5,255 nt of DNA from an uncultured bacterium. Lineage in GTDB: Bacteria; DRYD01. The notes below the pieces were generated by a model. That model saw only the letters and a program-made list of their open reading frames with translations, had not been told where the DNA came from and did not search any database. Shown piece after piece: positions 5,071 to 5,255 of this stretch (positions within the stretch are counted from its first letter, which is position 1; each line of letters begins with the position of its first letter). The stretch is taken from contig CALFWH010000033.1 of the NCBI GenBank assembly GCA_937927985.1, forward strand, positions 1-5,255, read 5' to 3'. The translations under genes were made by a program, and so were the position numbers.

Positions 5071-5255
5071 TTTTCCACTTCCTCTCTTTTTGTCTTACCT
5101 GTTAAAACTAATATGAATTTAATATCAAGGCTACTAGCACATAAAAAATCAGATAAACTATCTCCTATAAAAAAACTTTTGGATAGGTCTATGTTAAATC
5201 TTTCTATTGCTTTTTTTACGAGCAAATTTTTAGGTTTCCTACAATTACAATTTTC
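5010..5255 (-). CDS. HAD-IIIA phosphatase, GmhB/HisB-N type, C-terminal part (runs off the right edge)
   Basis: This is the C-terminal part of a GmhB/histidinol-phosphatase type HAD enzyme; GmhB removes the 7-phosphate from D-glycero-D-manno-heptose 1,7-bisphosphate. The minus-strand frame is open from the window edge, so its first visible codons are ENCNCRKPKNLL. C-N-C matches the last two zinc-binding cysteines of GmhB, and RKP carries the motif III lysine. IDLSKSFFIGDSLSDFLCAS follows, with the GDxxxD magnesium motif, then FILVLTGK, typical of the C-terminal strand. The catalytic DxD N-terminus lies outside the window, and the TTG at 5225 is internal, not a start. The tail overlaps the start of the lyase gene by 61 bp. 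A zinc-loop protein of this type may act on heptose or histidinol phosphates; without the rest of the gene or its upstream neighbours I cannot choose, so no symbol is given. Confidence 0.85.
   Translation of the reverse strand, partial: ENCNCRKPKNLLVKKAIERFNIDLSKSFFIGDSLSDFLCASSLDIKFILVLTGKTKREEVEKWNQKPFKVIQNLSQLNLIN
5081..5084 (-). promoter_or_regulatory. Ribosome binding site deciding the lyase-fragment start
   Basis: On the minus strand GAGG, within AGAGAGGAAGTGG, lies ten nt before the ATG at 5070. No other in-frame ATG occurs in the first part of the lyase frame. The site therefore supports a start inside the preceding HAD gene and a genuine 61 bp overlap. Confidence 0.6.

Noticed and set aside
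5223..5225. TTG as start of a short HAD protein
   Set aside because: The frame is open to the window edge and the residues before the TTG (CNCRKPKN) belong to the conserved zinc-loop and Lys motifs of the HAD family, so the gene begins outside the window.
1384..5255. A dedicated new multi-gene system
   Set aside because: The genes belong to common, functionally unrelated families (phosphatase, lyase relic, GalT, SPOR, ACT, YmdB). Close packing alone does not show that they work as one system.

Overview
This is an A+T-rich bacterial window (about 25-30% G+C by eye) using the standard genetic code, with closely packed genes and conventional Shine-Dalgarno (SD) sites. A fabD start (bacterial type II fatty acid synthesis) shows that the organism is a bacterium. 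The GmhB-like phosphatase and the membrane-anchored SPOR protein are compatible with a cell that has an envelope polysaccharide and divides with peptidoglycan remodelling. I cannot name a phylum from the sequence alone.

Layout, left to right. (1) At 1-247 on the minus strand is the N-terminal part of a malonyl-CoA:ACP transacylase (FabD), cut by the window edge. (2) At 248-390 is a divergent intergenic region with a 16-17 bp tandem repeat, then an almost G/C-free block of A- and T-tracts, then a near-consensus SD. (3) At 391-1380 on the plus strand is an Asn-rich, low-complexity orphan protein with a coiled-coil-like segment, an internal duplication and an ordered-looking C-terminal tail. Its stop faces that of ymdB with only 3 bp between them. 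(4) At 1384-5255 is a minus-strand run, read right to left: a GmhB-like HAD phosphatase (partial), the N-terminal half of a histidine/aromatic ammonia-lyase family protein, a GalT-family nucleotidylyltransferase, a SPOR-domain membrane protein, a stand-alone ACT-domain protein, and a YmdB-family metallophosphoesterase.

The minus-strand genes look like one transcription unit. They overlap by 61 bp (HAD/lyase) or 1 bp (galT/SPOR, TAATG), or lie 35-58 bp apart, and no convincing terminator separates them. Their functions are mixed (sugar phosphate, amino acid, envelope, nucleotide phosphodiester), so this reads as a housekeeping cluster rather than a dedicated pathway.

The most notable items are the lyase that stops at about half the family length although its MIO triad is intact, the Asn-rich orphan gene with an excellent SD, and a possible H-type pseudoknot between the SPOR and ACT genes. 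Two separate 16-17 bp tandem duplications sit in gene-boundary DNA. I see no mobile element, CRISPR array, tRNA or rRNA, and no clear evidence of a defence or other new multi-gene system.
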